From Streptomyces asiaticus (GTDB taxonomy: Bacteria; Actinomycetota; Actinomycetes; Streptomycetales; Streptomycetaceae): a DNA stretch of 64,000 bases. The translations under genes were made by a program, and so were the position numbers. Under the pieces are notes generated by a model that worked only from the letters and a program-made list of their open reading frames with translations, ran no database searches and was not told where the DNA came from. Of this stretch, positions 17,995-26,955 are shown piece by piece (the stretch's first letter is position 1; every line of letters starts with the position of its first letter). The stretch covers positions 2,418,001-2,482,000 of the forward strand of contig NZ_JAGSHX010000006.1 of NCBI RefSeq assembly GCF_018138715.1. The letters run 5' to 3'.

Positions 17995-19509
17995 TCAGAC
18001 GGCCTGGCCGGGCCCCGTCGTCTCGGGGTTGTCGGGCATCAGGGTGGCCAGCCGCTCACTGAGATCGGTGATCTCCGGCACGTCGCCGAACTGGCGCACC
18101 GCCGTGTCCACGGTCTTGCGCAGCCGGTTGTTGACCCGCTCCGAGCGCACCCGCTTGGCGAGCGGCAGCGCCTCGCGGGCGACCGCGGCGGCCTGCTCGG
18201 GCTCCTTCTGGAGGAGGTGGACGGTGGCCATGCCGATCAGGTTGAGCGCATACGAACGCTGGGGGCCGGACTCGTTCTCGGTCTCCTGGCCGAAGAGCCG
18301 CACGGCCTTGCGCATCACCGGGTCGGCCATCTTGGCGTACGTGGGGCTGCGGCCGGCCACATAGGCGAGATCGCGGTAGGAGTGGGCGTTCTCCGCGTTG
18401 AGCTCGGCCTCGGAGAAGAAGCGGATCCAGTCCGGGTCGCCGTCGCCCCCGGCGCAATCGGCGAAGGTGTCCTCGGCCATCTTCACCGCGCGGTGGCACT
18501 TGCTGGGCTGGCCCATATTGGCGTAGGCGCGGGCCTCCATCGCATACAGCATGGCCTGGGTGCGCGGCGTGGCGTTCTCCCGGCTGCCGTACTGCGCGAG
18601 GTGGATCAGCTCCAGCGCGTCGTCGGGCCGCCCGACGTGGATCATCTGGCGGCTCATGCTGGAGAGCACGTACGAGCCGAGGGGGCGGTCGCCGGACTCC
18701 TTGGCGGCGTGGAGGGCGAGCACGAAGTACTTCTGCGCGGTGGGCTGGAGTCCGATGTCATAGCTCATCCACCCGGCCAGCTGGGCGAGCTCGCCCGCGA
18801 CCTTGAACAGCCGCCTGGAGACTGCGTCCGGATGCGGCTCCTGGAGCAGGTCGGTGACCTCGTGCAGCTGGCCGACCACCGCCTTGCGGCGCAGCCCGCC
18901 CCCGCACTGGGCGTCCCAGGCGCGGAACATCACGATGGTGGACTCCAGCAGCTCCAGCTCCGGCTCGGAGAGCCGGGAGACCCGGCGCGCGCGCCCGCCG
19001 TCGGCCGCCCGGGCGCCGCCGGGCTGTCCGCTCGTGGAGGGCACCAGCCAGCGCTGCATGGGCTCGATGAGGGCGGGGCCCGCGGCCAGCGAGAGCGAGG
19101 TGCCGAGGAAGCCGCGGCGGGCCAGCATCAGATCGCTGCGGGAGAACTCACCGATCAGCGCCACCGTTTCGGGCCCGGCCCAGGGAAGGTCCACCCCGGA
19201 CACGGACGGTGACCGGTGGACGACGCGCAGCCCGAGGTCCTCGATGCCGACCACACAGCCGAAGCGCTCGGAGAAAAGCTCGGAGAGGATCTGCGGAATC
19301 GGCTCGCGGGGCTGCTCGCCGTCCAGCCAGCGGCGCACCCGCGAGGTGTCCGTGCTGATGTGGTGGGCACCTAACTGCCGCGCTCTGCGGTTGACTTGGC
19401 GCGCCAGCTCCCCCTTCGACCAGCCGCTGCGCACGAACCACGACCCCAATTGCGCATTGGGGCGCTTCCCAGCACCGCCGCCGCTGTCGCCCACCCGGAA
19501 CGCCCCCAT
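17995..19509 (-). CDS. nsdA: NsdA-like negative regulator of development and antibiotic production
   Basis: The 504-residue protein has an XRE-like N-terminal helix region (GSWFVRSGWSKGELARQVNRRARQL and SRVRRWLDGEQP). A long helical, TPR-like remainder follows with repeated leucine/alanine-rich helix pairs (about 170-480). NsdA is a streptomycete protein whose loss in S. coelicolor increases sporulation and antibiotic output; its position next to amtB agrees with this identity. Its molecular target cannot be read from the sequence. The start MGAFRVGDSGGGAGK is the family start. A 450-bp promoter region separates it from the divergent prim-pol gene. Confidence 0.9.
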   Translation of the reverse strand: MGAFRVGDSGGGAGKRPNAQLGSWFVRSGWSKGELARQVNRRARQLGAHHISTDTSRVRRWLDGEQPREPIPQILSELFSERFGCVVGIEDLGLRVVHRSPSVSGVDLPWAGPETVALIGEFSRSDLMLARRGFLGTSLSLAAGPALIEPMQRWLVPSTSGQPGGARAADGGRARRVSRLSEPELELLESTIVMFRAWDAQCGGGLRRKAVVGQLHEVTDLLQEPHPDAVSRRLFKVAGELAQLAGWMSYDIGLQPTAQKYFVLALHAAKESGDRPLGSYVLSSMSRQMIHVGRPDDALELIHLAQYGSRENATPRTQAMLYAMEARAYANMGQPSKCHRAVKMAEDTFADCAGGDGDPDWIRFFSEAELNAENAHSYRDLAYVAGRSPTYAKMADPVMRKAVRLFGQETENESGPQRSYALNLIGMATVHLLQKEPEQAAAVAREALPLAKRVRSERVNNRLRKTVDTAVRQFGDVPEITDLSERLATLMPDNPETTGPGQAV

Positions 19510-19959
19510 CCCACGAATCTTCCCGGACCGCCACCAGAATGCCCTCTGTCACGGTCAGTTGTCCCCGCGATGCGGCGTATCAACCGTCCGGACGGGGAAC
19601 CGCCTCATGCCAGTGGCATGTACCGATCCGTACTCCGCCCGTCGTCAGCTCGCATTCGAGCGAGCGCCACTTCCAGGGACTGCGCACTGAAAGTAATCCT
19701 ACGATCACGCCTCCGGCGAGGCGGTTCCCGAAAACGCCACCATTCGCCACCCCTTCGAATGAACCCGGTTGCGGTTTCCCACGATTCACTTGACACCGAG
19801 GCGACGGGAACAGGTGAAGGGGTGCATGTGGGGGCGCGCGAGTCGCGTCTCACCACCTCCGTCACATCGGAGCGCACACCTCCGCACCTCATCGGCGACG
19901 GAGCGTCATCGCGGCGCTTCGGCTCGTAACCATCGAGAGCGGGACCCGTTGGAGGGGGC
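19510..19959. other. Divergent intergenic region between nsdA and the prim-pol gene
   Basis: This 450-bp stretch has no credible gene and is less GC-rich than its surroundings in the part near nsdA. It must hold promoters for both flanking genes. I see no clear operator, riboswitch or terminator. Confidence 0.5.
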
Positions 19960-20631
19960 ATGGGCTTCACGATCGGCGGCATCCGGGACATGCGGTCCGG
20001 CTCGCGGCGCCGCGGCCGTACGTCCGAGTCCACGACGGTGGCGGAGTACACCGGGCTGTGGGGCTGGGACGTGGTGCCGGGCGCGCGGGCGGCACGGGGC
20101 TCGGGGGGTGGCAGAAACGAATGTTCATGCGGTGACCGGGACTGTCCCTCCCCGGGGGCGCATCCGCTCGGCTTCACCCCCGGCGTCCCGGCGGGCGCCA
20201 CGCTGGACGCCGCCGCGGCCGCGTGGGAGCGGGTCCCTGGAGCGGCCGTACTGCTGCCCGTGGGCCGCTCGTTCGACATCCTGGAGGTCTCGGAGTACGC
20301 GGGCGGACACGCGCTGGTCCGGCTGGAGCGGATGGGGCTGCCCCTCGGCCCGGTGGCCGCCACCCCGCACGGGCGCGCCCAGTTCTTCGTCGCCCCCGGC
20401 GCCGCCGCCGAACTCCCCGAGCTGCTGTACCGCATGGGGTGGGACGACGCCGATCTCGATCTGCGCTGCCTGGGCCCGGGCGACCACATCACCGCCCCGC
20501 CCTCGGACCTCGGCGGCCTCGGACCGGTCCGCTGGCTGCGCCCGCCGACCCTCGACACCGCGGGCCGCCCGCCGCACGCCCGGCTGGTGCTGGGGACCCT
20601 GGCCTATCTGAGTCATCGGGCCGGGGGCTGA
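19960..20631 (+). CDS. Bifunctional DNA primase/polymerase (prim-pol) N-terminal domain protein
   Basis: The 223-residue protein carries TGLWGWDVVPGA, then a cysteine cluster CSCGDRDCPSPGAHPLGF, which is the start of the prim-pol N-terminal domain, and continues through PVGRSFDILEVSEYAG. The domain stands alone here, without a helicase. The catalytic aspartates typical of active primases are not obvious, so it may be a regulatory or degenerate relative. GGAGGGGGC precedes the ATG at 19960. It is conserved in Streptomyces between nsdA and ftsY and ends at a strong terminator shared with ftsY. Confidence 0.75.
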   Translation: MGFTIGGIRDMRSGSRRRGRTSESTTVAEYTGLWGWDVVPGARAARGSGGGRNECSCGDRDCPSPGAHPLGFTPGVPAGATLDAAAAAWERVPGAAVLLPVGRSFDILEVSEYAGGHALVRLERMGLPLGPVAATPHGRAQFFVAPGAAAELPELLYRMGWDDADLDLRCLGPGDHITAPPSDLGGLGPVRWLRPPTLDTAGRPPHARLVLGTLAYLSHRAGG

Positions 20632-20657
20632 AGGCGGCCCGCCCCTCGCGTGCGAAC

Positions 20658-20695
20658 GCCGGACGGGCCGGGAGTTCGACCCCGGCCCGTCCGGC
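20658..20695. terminator. Bidirectional terminator between prim-pol gene and ftsY
   Basis: A perfect 15-bp stem, GCCGGACGGGCCGGG with CCCGGCCCGTCCGGC, and an 8-base loop lie between convergent genes, 27 bases after the prim-pol stop and 31 bases before the ftsY stop. Confidence 0.85.
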
Positions 20696-20725
20696 GCGAT
20701 ACGGGTGATCCCCCCTCCACCGGCC

Positions 20726-21937
20726 TCAGCCGCCGATCAGCGCGTCGACGAACGCCTCCGGCTCGAACGGCGCGAGGTCGTCCGCGCCCTCGCCCAGGCC
20801 CACCAGCTTGACCGGGACGTTCAGCTCGCGCTGGACCGCCACCACGATGCCGCCCTTGGCGGTGCCGTCCAGCTTGGTCAGCACGATGCCGGTGATGTCC
20901 ACCACCTCGGCGAACACCCGCGCCTGCACCAGGCCGTTCTGCCCGGTCGTGGCGTCCAGGACCAGCAGCACCTCGTCCACCGCACCGTGCTTCTCCACGA
21001 CCCGCTTGACCTTGCCCAGCTCGTCCATCAGACCGGTCTTGGTGTGCAGCCGCCCGGCGGTGTCGATAAGGACGACATCCGCGCTCTCGGCGATGCCCTC
21101 CTTCACCGCGTCGAAGGCGACCGACGCCGGATCGCCGGCCTCCGGGCCCCGGACCGTACGGGCACCGACCCGCTCGCCCCAGGTCTGGAGCTGATCGGCG
21201 GCGGCGGCACGGAAGGTGTCGGCCGCGCCGAGCACCACCGACTTGCCGTCGGCGACGAGCACCCGGGCCAGCTTGCCGGTCGTGGTCGTCTTACCGGTGC
21301 CATTGACGCCGACAACCATGACGACGCCCGGCTTCTCCTCACCGTTCGCGCCCACACCGCTCTCGGTGTGCACCGAACGGTCGGCCTCGGTGCCGATCAG
21401 GTGCAGCAGCTCCTCGCGCAGCAGACCGCGCAGCTCGTCGGGCGTACGGGTGCCGAGCACCTTCACACGCTCCCGCAGCCGCTCGACCAGCTCCTGGGTC
21501 GGCGCCACACCGACGTCCGCGGTCAGCAGCGTGTCCTCGACCTCCTCCCAGGTCTCGTCGTCGAGGTGCTCCCGGGACAGCAGCGTCAGCAGCCCCTTGC
21601 CCAGAGTGTTCTGGGAGCGGGACAGCCGGGCGCGCAGCCGGACCAGCCGGCCGGCGGTCGGCTCCGGGACCTCGAGCGGCGGGGCCTCGGGCGCGGGTGC
21701 CTCCGCGGTCGCGGCCCCGGCGCCCGGAAGATCCACCTCCTCGATGGTTCTGCGTGGTTCCTCACGCGGGGTTTCGGCCTCCTCACCGACGTGCGGTTCG
21801 GCGGGCGGCGCGGTGACGGTGGGGCTGCTCGGCGGGGGCGGGGGCAGCCGCTTCTTCTTGCGGCCGCTGATCACGAGCCCGCTGATCGCGGCGACCGCGA
21901 CCACAGCGATGACTACGGCAAGGATGAGGTATTCCAT
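20726..21937 (-). CDS. ftsY: Signal recognition particle receptor FtsY
   Basis: FtsY is the membrane receptor that pairs with Ffh. From the ATG at 21937 it reads MEYLILAVVIAVVAVAA, an N-terminal membrane segment typical of actinobacterial FtsY, followed by an acidic Pro-rich linker. The NG domain has VVGVNGTGKTTTTGKLA (P-loop), AADTFRAAAADQL, LIDTAGRLHTK, TKLDGTAKGG and the GLGEGADDLAPF end. A longer reading from 21976 adds thirteen residues that overlap the upstream regulator gene; the family starts at MEY. Ffh itself lies about 8 kb away. Confidence 0.97.
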   Translation of the reverse strand: MEYLILAVVIAVVAVAAISGLVISGRKKKRLPPPPPSSPTVTAPPAEPHVGEEAETPREEPRRTIEEVDLPGAGAATAEAPAPEAPPLEVPEPTAGRLVRLRARLSRSQNTLGKGLLTLLSREHLDDETWEEVEDTLLTADVGVAPTQELVERLRERVKVLGTRTPDELRGLLREELLHLIGTEADRSVHTESGVGANGEEKPGVVMVVGVNGTGKTTTTGKLARVLVADGKSVVLGAADTFRAAAADQLQTWGERVGARTVRGPEAGDPASVAFDAVKEGIAESADVVLIDTAGRLHTKTGLMDELGKVKRVVEKHGAVDEVLLVLDATTGQNGLVQARVFAEVVDITGIVLTKLDGTAKGGIVVAVQRELNVPVKLVGLGEGADDLAPFEPEAFVDALIGG

Positions 21938-21972
21938 AACGCCACCCAGTATCAGCCACGAGCGGGAGCGAG

Positions 21973-22623
21973 TCATTCGCCTCCCAGCCCGGCCTGCCGG
22001 GCGCGCACGATCGCCTGGGCGCGGTCGCGCACCTGGAGCTTGGCGAAGATCGATCCGACGTGATTGCGCACCGTCTTGTCCGTCACCACCAGCCGCTGGG
22101 CGATCTGGCGATAGCCGAGCCCGGCCGCGAGGAGATCCAGCACCTCCAGCTCCCGGGCGGTCAACGTCGGGAACGCCTCCTTCGCGGACGCCGAGCCCGA
22201 CGCGCCGACCAGCGCCCCGAGCCGCTCGGCCATCCGCGGGCTGAAGACCGCGCCACCGCGCGCCACGGTGTGCAGGGCCCGCAGGATCTCGTCCCGGCCC
22301 GCGCCCTTGAGGAGATAGCCGCGGGCTCCGGCGCGCAGGGCGGCCAGCAGACTGTCGTCGTCCTCGGACATCGTCATGACCAGCACCCGGATCTCAGGGT
22401 GATCGCACAGGATCCGCCGGGTCGCCTCCAGCCCGGACCGGCCCGGCAGTGCGAGATCCATCATCACCAGGTCCGGACCGGTGCGCACGGCCTCGGCCAT
22501 CGCCCCGTCCGCGCAGGCCGCCTGGCCGACGACGGTGAACGCGTCATCGAGATTGACGGCGGCGGCCAGGCCCTCCCGGAAGAGGGGATGATCGTCCACC
22601 AGCAGCACTCTCCATTGCGACAC
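21973..22623 (-). CDS. NarL/FixJ-family response regulator
   Basis: The 216-residue protein has a receiver domain with the acidic pair at Asp10-Asp11, phosphoacceptor Asp56 (LVMMDLALPG) and the lysine in GYLLKGAG. A C-terminal LuxR-type helix-turn-helix follows (LTARELEVLDLLAAGLGYRQIAQRL, VRNHVGSIFAKL). It pairs with the histidine kinase encoded just upstream on the same strand. The target genes are unknown. Confidence 0.93.
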   Translation of the reverse strand: MSQWRVLLVDDHPLFREGLAAAVNLDDAFTVVGQAACADGAMAEAVRTGPDLVMMDLALPGRSGLEATRRILCDHPEIRVLVMTMSEDDDSLLAALRAGARGYLLKGAGRDEILRALHTVARGGAVFSPRMAERLGALVGASGSASAKEAFPTLTARELEVLDLLAAGLGYRQIAQRLVVTDKTVRNHVGSIFAKLQVRDRAQAIVRARQAGLGGE

Positions 22624-22657
22624 GCTTCGCTTGCGCCTTTCTTTTTGAGGCTCGGTT

Positions 22658-22695
22658 CTCCCCCGGCTACCGCTGGGAGGTGCCCCCGCGGGGGC
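22658..22695. repeat. Short interspersed repeat between kinase and regulator genes
   Basis: CTCCCCCGGCTACCGCTGGG followed by AGGTGCCCCC resembles an element of about 30 bp that is scattered through many Streptomyces intergenic regions. It is followed at once by the palindrome GCCCCCGCGGGGGC. It lies between the kinase stop and the regulator start, so it may modulate readthrough or translation of the regulator. Confidence 0.5.
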
Positions 22696-22704
22696 GCAAA
22701 AGCC

Positions 22705-24837
22705 TTACGGTGCCCGGCTCATCGATCTGCTGGTCTTGAGGAGGGCCCGGCACGCCTCGTGCCCAGTCGGCTTCCGGTGCTCCTCCGGGTTGCCGTGTTC
22801 GCCCGGGCCGGCGAGGGGCAGCACCGCGTGGACCACCGTGCCGGTCGCCGATCCGGTCACCGAGCAGGAGCCGCCGATCTCCTCGGCCCGTTCGGTGACC
22901 GAGGCGAGGCCGACGCCGGGCACCGCGGTCTCGCGCAGGCCGCTGCCGTCGTCGGTGACCTTGACCTCGAGGGTGTCCGGGCCCGTGGTCAGCTCGACGC
23001 TCACCTGGCGTGCCCGGGCGTGCCGTACGGCGTTGGTCAGCGACTCCGCCGCGATCCGGTACGCGGCCGTCTCCACGCCGGGCGACAGCGGGGGCAGGGC
23101 GGCGGGGCGGCTGGCCACGCTGACGCGCAGGCCGTCGACGCCCAGCCGGTGCGCGAGGTCGCGGACCGCGCCGGCCAGTCCGCGCTCGGCCAGCGCGGCC
23201 GGGGCCAGGCCCGCGGTGATCCGCCGGACCTCGACCAGGGCCTCGGCGAGCGTCTCGGCGGCCTCGCACAGCTGCGGGGTGGCGGGGTGGCCGGGCGGGC
23301 AGGAGGTCTGCGCGATGTCCAGACGCAGCCTTACGGCGGCCAGTTGGGGGCCGAGTCCGTCGTGGATCTCCCGGCGCAGCCGGCGGCGCTCCTGTTCGCG
23401 GGCGAGCACCAGGCGCTCGCGGGCGGCCTGGGCCTCCTCGGCCAGGCGCAGCGCGGCGAGCGCGGGTGCGGCCTGGTCGGCGAGGAGGGAGAGCAGTCCG
23501 CTGTCGCGTTCGGCCGGGGTGCCGGAGCCGTCGCGGGAGACCTCCAACCGGCCGACGGTACGGCCGTGGTGGCGCAGCAGAAACGTCTGGACCGGGCCGG
23601 TCAGCGGGGCCCCCGCGGCGGCCAGCCGCCGGGGCCCGGCGCGGGTGTCGACGCTGACGGCGGCGCCCGAGACGCCGAGGTCCTCCACGGCGCTGCGGCA
23701 GATCTGCTGGGGCACCTCGCCCGGGTGCGGGGCCTGTTGCAGCCGTACGGCGAGGGCGCTCACGGCCTCGTGCGGGCGGGCCCGGGGGCCGTAGAAGGCG
23801 CGCTCGACGCAGAGGGTGAGCTTGCGGGCGCTCGGGCGCAGCCCCCAGCCCAGCACCAGGGCGGATCCGGCGGTGATGGTCGTCGCCCCGCAGCGCACGG
23901 AGGGAAGCCCGGCCTGGACGGCGACGACCGCGCAGACCACCACGGCGGCCAGCGAGGTGAGCACGAAGGCGCGGGCGAGGCGGTGGCTGGTGGAGCGGTC
24001 CAGCCGCCATATGCCGGTGCGGGCGACGCCGAGGCAGATCGCGGCGGCCCATACGGCGCTGCCGACCGTACGGGCCACGATCGTGGGCACGCCCTCGCCC
24101 CACTGGGACAGCAGGAGCGAGACGCAGGCGGGGTAGGCGGCGGCCAGCAGCGCCCAGTCGCGCCGCTCGGCGCCGCGCGAGAGGGCGGCGCGGCAGCACA
24201 GGGCGGCGGTCACGGCCGCGGCGACGCTGCGCAGCACCCAGGGTTCGGCCTCGGCGTAGGCGTCGAGGTGGTCGAAGGCCCACTGACCGCTCGCGGTGGC
24301 GAACGCCGGGTTGGCCACGGAGCCCACCCGGGGCTCGCTGATCAGCCACAGCCCCGCGTACCCCAGCCAGTAGCCGGACGCGCCCAGGCTGATCACCCAC
24401 CACTGCCACCGCCGGCGCCCGCCCCGGGGGAACAGCCACAGCGGCAGCAGCAGTACGGTCAGCGGGCGGCAGGCCATCTTGGCGGCGGCGAGCAGCAGGG
24501 ACAGCACGGCGCCCGTGGTGCCCAGGTCGGCCAGGCCCAGCAGCCCGGCGGCGGCCGAGGGCAGCAGCCACAGGCCGCCGGCCACCAGCAGGACGCCGCC
24601 GTAGCGCCGGGCCGAGCGCTCGGCGAGCAGCAGCACGCCGACGCCCAGCACCGGGACGCCCACGGCGACCCTGGTCAGCACGGTGGCGCCCCGGGGGTCG
24701 GGGTAGGCGAGCGCGAGCCACTCGTCGTTGACCCGCAGCAGCCCGGCCACCCATCCGGCCAGGACCACCACGATCAGCGCCGATACCCCGCCCGCGGCGC
24801 GCACGGCGCGGTCCTTCGGCAGTGCGGCCTGTCGCAT
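22705..24837 (-). CDS. Membrane sensor histidine kinase, NarL-partner type
   Basis: The 710-residue protein has roughly eight to ten hydrophobic segments in its first 330 residues. A GAF-like linker follows, then the HisKA_3 dimerisation box REQERRRLRREIHDGLGPQL (phospho-His near residue 491) and a HATPase domain with ESLTNAVRHARA and VTDDGSGLRETAVPGVGLASV. It autophosphorylates and should feed the response regulator encoded 80 bases downstream. The start lies one base after the stop of a small secreted protein, so the three genes probably form one unit. The stimulus is unknown. Confidence 0.92.
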   Translation of the reverse strand: MRQAALPKDRAVRAAGGVSALIVVVLAGWVAGLLRVNDEWLALAYPDPRGATVLTRVAVGVPVLGVGVLLLAERSARRYGGVLLVAGGLWLLPSAAAGLLGLADLGTTGAVLSLLLAAAKMACRPLTVLLLPLWLFPRGGRRRWQWWVISLGASGYWLGYAGLWLISEPRVGSVANPAFATASGQWAFDHLDAYAEAEPWVLRSVAAAVTAALCCRAALSRGAERRDWALLAAAYPACVSLLLSQWGEGVPTIVARTVGSAVWAAAICLGVARTGIWRLDRSTSHRLARAFVLTSLAAVVVCAVVAVQAGLPSVRCGATTITAGSALVLGWGLRPSARKLTLCVERAFYGPRARPHEAVSALAVRLQQAPHPGEVPQQICRSAVEDLGVSGAAVSVDTRAGPRRLAAAGAPLTGPVQTFLLRHHGRTVGRLEVSRDGSGTPAERDSGLLSLLADQAAPALAALRLAEEAQAARERLVLAREQERRRLRREIHDGLGPQLAAVRLRLDIAQTSCPPGHPATPQLCEAAETLAEALVEVRRITAGLAPAALAERGLAGAVRDLAHRLGVDGLRVSVASRPAALPPLSPGVETAAYRIAAESLTNAVRHARARQVSVELTTGPDTLEVKVTDDGSGLRETAVPGVGLASVTERAEEIGGSCSVTGSATGTVVHAVLPLAGPGEHGNPEEHRKPTGHEACRALLKTSRSMSRAP

Positions 24838-24838
24838 C

Positions 24839-25150
24839 TCAACCGGCGGCGGGCCAGGCGGTCAGGGCGCGCGCCGCGCCGGAGCCGCCGCCTCTGACCC
24901 ACAGCGTGACGTAGTTGTCGTTACGGCCGGGGCGGCACTTGTACTCGGCCCACTTGTGCCGTTCGACTCCGGCCTTGCCCGCGCGCTTGCAGGCCGCGGT
25001 GGTGTCGTAGTGCCCCGCCTCCCGCCAGTCGGTGTCGGCTGACGTGACGGGGTGGGAGGAGGCGGTGGCGGGGGAGGCGGCCGCGGTCCACACGACGGCC
25101 CCGGCGCTCAGGCCGAGGGCGATCGCCGTGCGGATTCGGGTAGGGCGCAT
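24839..25150 (-). CDS. Small secreted protein preceding a two-component system
   Basis: The 103-residue product starts MRPTRIRTAIALGLSAGAVV and has a classical Sec signal peptide (basic N-end, hydrophobic core to about residue 27, likely cleavage after ASPATA). The mature part of about 70 residues has two cysteines (AACKRAG and EYKCRPG), which could form one disulfide, and Trp/Tyr-rich ends (YNVTLWV-like in the order NDNYVTLWV). I do not recognise a family. It is separated by one base from the histidine kinase gene, so it could be a ligand or accessory sensor for that kinase; this is inference. Confidence 0.75.
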   Translation of the reverse strand: MRPTRIRTAIALGLSAGAVVWTAAASPATASSHPVTSADTDWREAGHYDTTAACKRAGKAGVERHKWAEYKCRPGRNDNYVTLWVRGGGSGAARALTAWPAAG

Positions 25151-25279
25151 GGTCGTTCTCCTTGTGTCTCGCCCCGAGCACTACCCGCCACCGCGGCCGT
25201 GAAGTGCGCGGATGCCCCGGCCCACCCGAACCGGTGACCCCCTAGCACCCCCGTTTCCATCGGCAGCGGGACCGGGTGC

Positions 25280-25720
25280 TCATCCCACGAGCAGCAGTAC
25301 GGCGACGGCGATCGTCTCCGCCTCGCCGTAAGGCAGTCCGAAGCGCATCAGGGCGAGCATGACGGGCTGCGCCGCCCAGACCTCCAGCGTGTCGAGGAAG
25401 TTCGCGAGCCGGTGGGCGTAGCGGCGCACCATGGCGGTCTCACGGGGGCTGAGCCGGCTGAGCAGCTTGGCCAGCAGCGCGCCCCCGTGGCGGAGGGCGG
25501 TCACCAGCAGCCGCTGCCGGATGAGCCGCGCCGTCTCGGGGTCGGGGCCGGTACCGGCGCCGGGGCCGTCGCCGTCGCCGGAGAAGCCGGAGAAGCCGGA
25601 GAAGAGCGCGGCCTTGGCGGATTCCAGGGGCCCGGGGTCGCCGGCGGTCTGCCGGACCCGGGTGATGAGGTCGTCGATGTCGGCCGCGGTGATGAGCGAT
25701 TCCCCCGTGCTGATCGTCAC
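25280..25720 (-). CDS. Uncharacterised protein
   Basis: The product has about 146 residues. I chose the GTG at 25720 because AGGAGG lies five bases upstream; a reading from 25759 adds thirteen unconvincing residues. The N-terminal part (ESLITAADIDDLITRVRQTAGD) looks helical. A Phe/Ser/Gly repeat (FSGFSGFSGDGDGPG) follows, then a longer helical region (ETAMVRRYAHRLANFLDTLEVW), ending with a hydrophobic stretch AETIAVAVLLLVG. I do not recognise a domain. It is a lone gene between a secreted-protein gene and a divergent monooxygenase. Confidence 0.55.
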   Translation of the reverse strand: MTISTGESLITAADIDDLITRVRQTAGDPGPLESAKAALFSGFSGFSGDGDGPGAGTGPDPETARLIRQRLLVTALRHGGALLAKLLSRLSPRETAMVRRYAHRLANFLDTLEVWAAQPVMLALMRFGLPYGEAETIAVAVLLLVG

Positions 25721-25866
25721 GCGCCCCTCCTGAGTTGGCGTATGCGGGCTGCGGCCCATGGGGCGGGCCGGCCCTCACCATCGGCCGCCCCGCGTCCCAG
25801 GCACATGAGTCATCCGCCCCGGCCGTGCCCGTGCGGTGGGCCGAACGGGCCATGGAGGTGGCTATT

Positions 25867-25879
25867 TGACGGCCCGTCA
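25867..25879. promoter_or_regulatory. Palindrome upstream of the flavin monooxygenase gene
   Basis: TGACGG-C-CCGTCA is a perfect 6+1+6 palindrome 47 bases before the monooxygenase start, in the divergent promoter region. It is the right size for a dimeric repressor site, but I cannot name the regulator. Confidence 0.4.
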
Positions 25880-25925
25880 GCTACGGTCCGGCTGCCGCGT
25901 TCCATGACGAAGGAGGACATCCACC

Positions 25926-26912
25926 ATGCCCGTCACGGTCGTACGCCTCAACCTCGTCGATCCCGACGCGACCCCGCGCGGACTGTCCGAGCGGTATCGC
26001 GCCGCGCTGGAGATGGCGGCCTTCGCCGATGAGCGGGGTATCTCCACCCTCCAGACCGAGGAGCACCACGGGTCCACCGACAACTGGCTGCCCGCTCCGC
26101 TGGCCTTCGCGGGCACGCTGCTGGGCGCCACCCGCCGGATCACCGTCACCGTCTCGGCGCTGATCGCGCCGCTGTACGACCCGCTGCGGCTCGCCGAGGA
26201 CCTCGCCGTGCTGGATCTGGCCAGTGGCGGGCGGCTGATCACGGTGGCCGGGATCGGCTACCGGCCGGAGGAGTACGCGACCCTGGGCACGGACTGGAAG
26301 CGGCGCGGCGCGCTCCAGGACGAGGCGCTGGAGACGCTGCTCGCGGCCTGGACGGGCGAGCCCTTCGAGCACCGGGGCCGCACCGTCCGGATCACCCCGC
26401 GCCCGTACACCCGGCCGCATCCGCCGCTGCTGATCGGCGGCAGCTCCCAGGCGGCGGCCCGCCGCGCGGCCCGCCTGGGCCTGCCGTTCTTCCCGAGCGC
26501 GCATCTGCCGGAGCTGGAGGCGTACTACCACGCGCGGCTGGAGGAGTACGGCACCGAGGGCTGGTGTCTGATGCCCCCGGCGGCCACCCCGCTGCTGCAT
26601 CTGTCCGAGGACCCGGACCGGACCTGGGAGGAGTACGGCACCCATCTGCTGTACGAGGCGCGCAGGTACGCCTCCTGGCAGCAGGGCACGGTGCGCTCGG
26701 CGGTGCGTTCACGGGCCGAGGACGTGGCGGCGCTGCGCCGGGAGGGCGTCTACCGCATCGTCACTCCGGAGGAGTGCGTGGCGCTGGCGGAGGAGGGCGG
26801 CGAGATGGCGAGCCTGGTGCTCCATCCGCTGTGCGGCGGGATGCCGGTCGAGGAGGGCTGGCGGTCCCTGCGGCTGTTCGCGGAACGAGTGCTGCCCCGC
26901 CTCAAGGACTGA
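25926..26912 (+). CDS. Luciferase-like flavin-dependent monooxygenase (LLM class)
   Basis: The 328-residue protein has the bacterial luciferase-like TIM barrel. Visible blocks are FADERGISTLQTEEHHG near the N-terminus, VSALIAPLYDPLRLAEDLAVLD, GGRLITVAGIGYRPEEYATLG, and PPLLIGGSSQAAARRAARLG, which binds the flavin phosphate. Such enzymes use FMNH2 or F420; the TIM-barrel sequence does not settle which, and the substrate is unknown. AGGAGG lies upstream of the ATG at 25926. The stop codon sits inside the arm of a strong terminator hairpin. Confidence 0.85.
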   Translation: MPVTVVRLNLVDPDATPRGLSERYRAALEMAAFADERGISTLQTEEHHGSTDNWLPAPLAFAGTLLGATRRITVTVSALIAPLYDPLRLAEDLAVLDLASGGRLITVAGIGYRPEEYATLGTDWKRRGALQDEALETLLAAWTGEPFEHRGRTVRITPRPYTRPHPPLLIGGSSQAAARRAARLGLPFFPSAHLPELEAYYHARLEEYGTEGWCLMPPAATPLLHLSEDPDRTWEEYGTHLLYEARRYASWQQGTVRSAVRSRAEDVAALRREGVYRIVTPEECVALAEEGGEMASLVLHPLCGGMPVEEGWRSLRLFAERVLPRLKD

Positions 26913-26920
26913 GGCGGGGC
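26894..26920. terminator. Terminator overlapping the monooxygenase stop codon
   Basis: GCCCCGCCTCA and TGAGGCGGGGC form an 11-bp perfect stem with a 5-base loop. The stop TGA (26910-26912) begins the second arm. It serves the monooxygenase gene and probably convergent glcP, whose stop lies 36 bases further on. Confidence 0.8.
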
Positions 26921-26955
26921 AGTTCTCCTGTGCGAGGAGTGGGCGGCGGGGGGAT

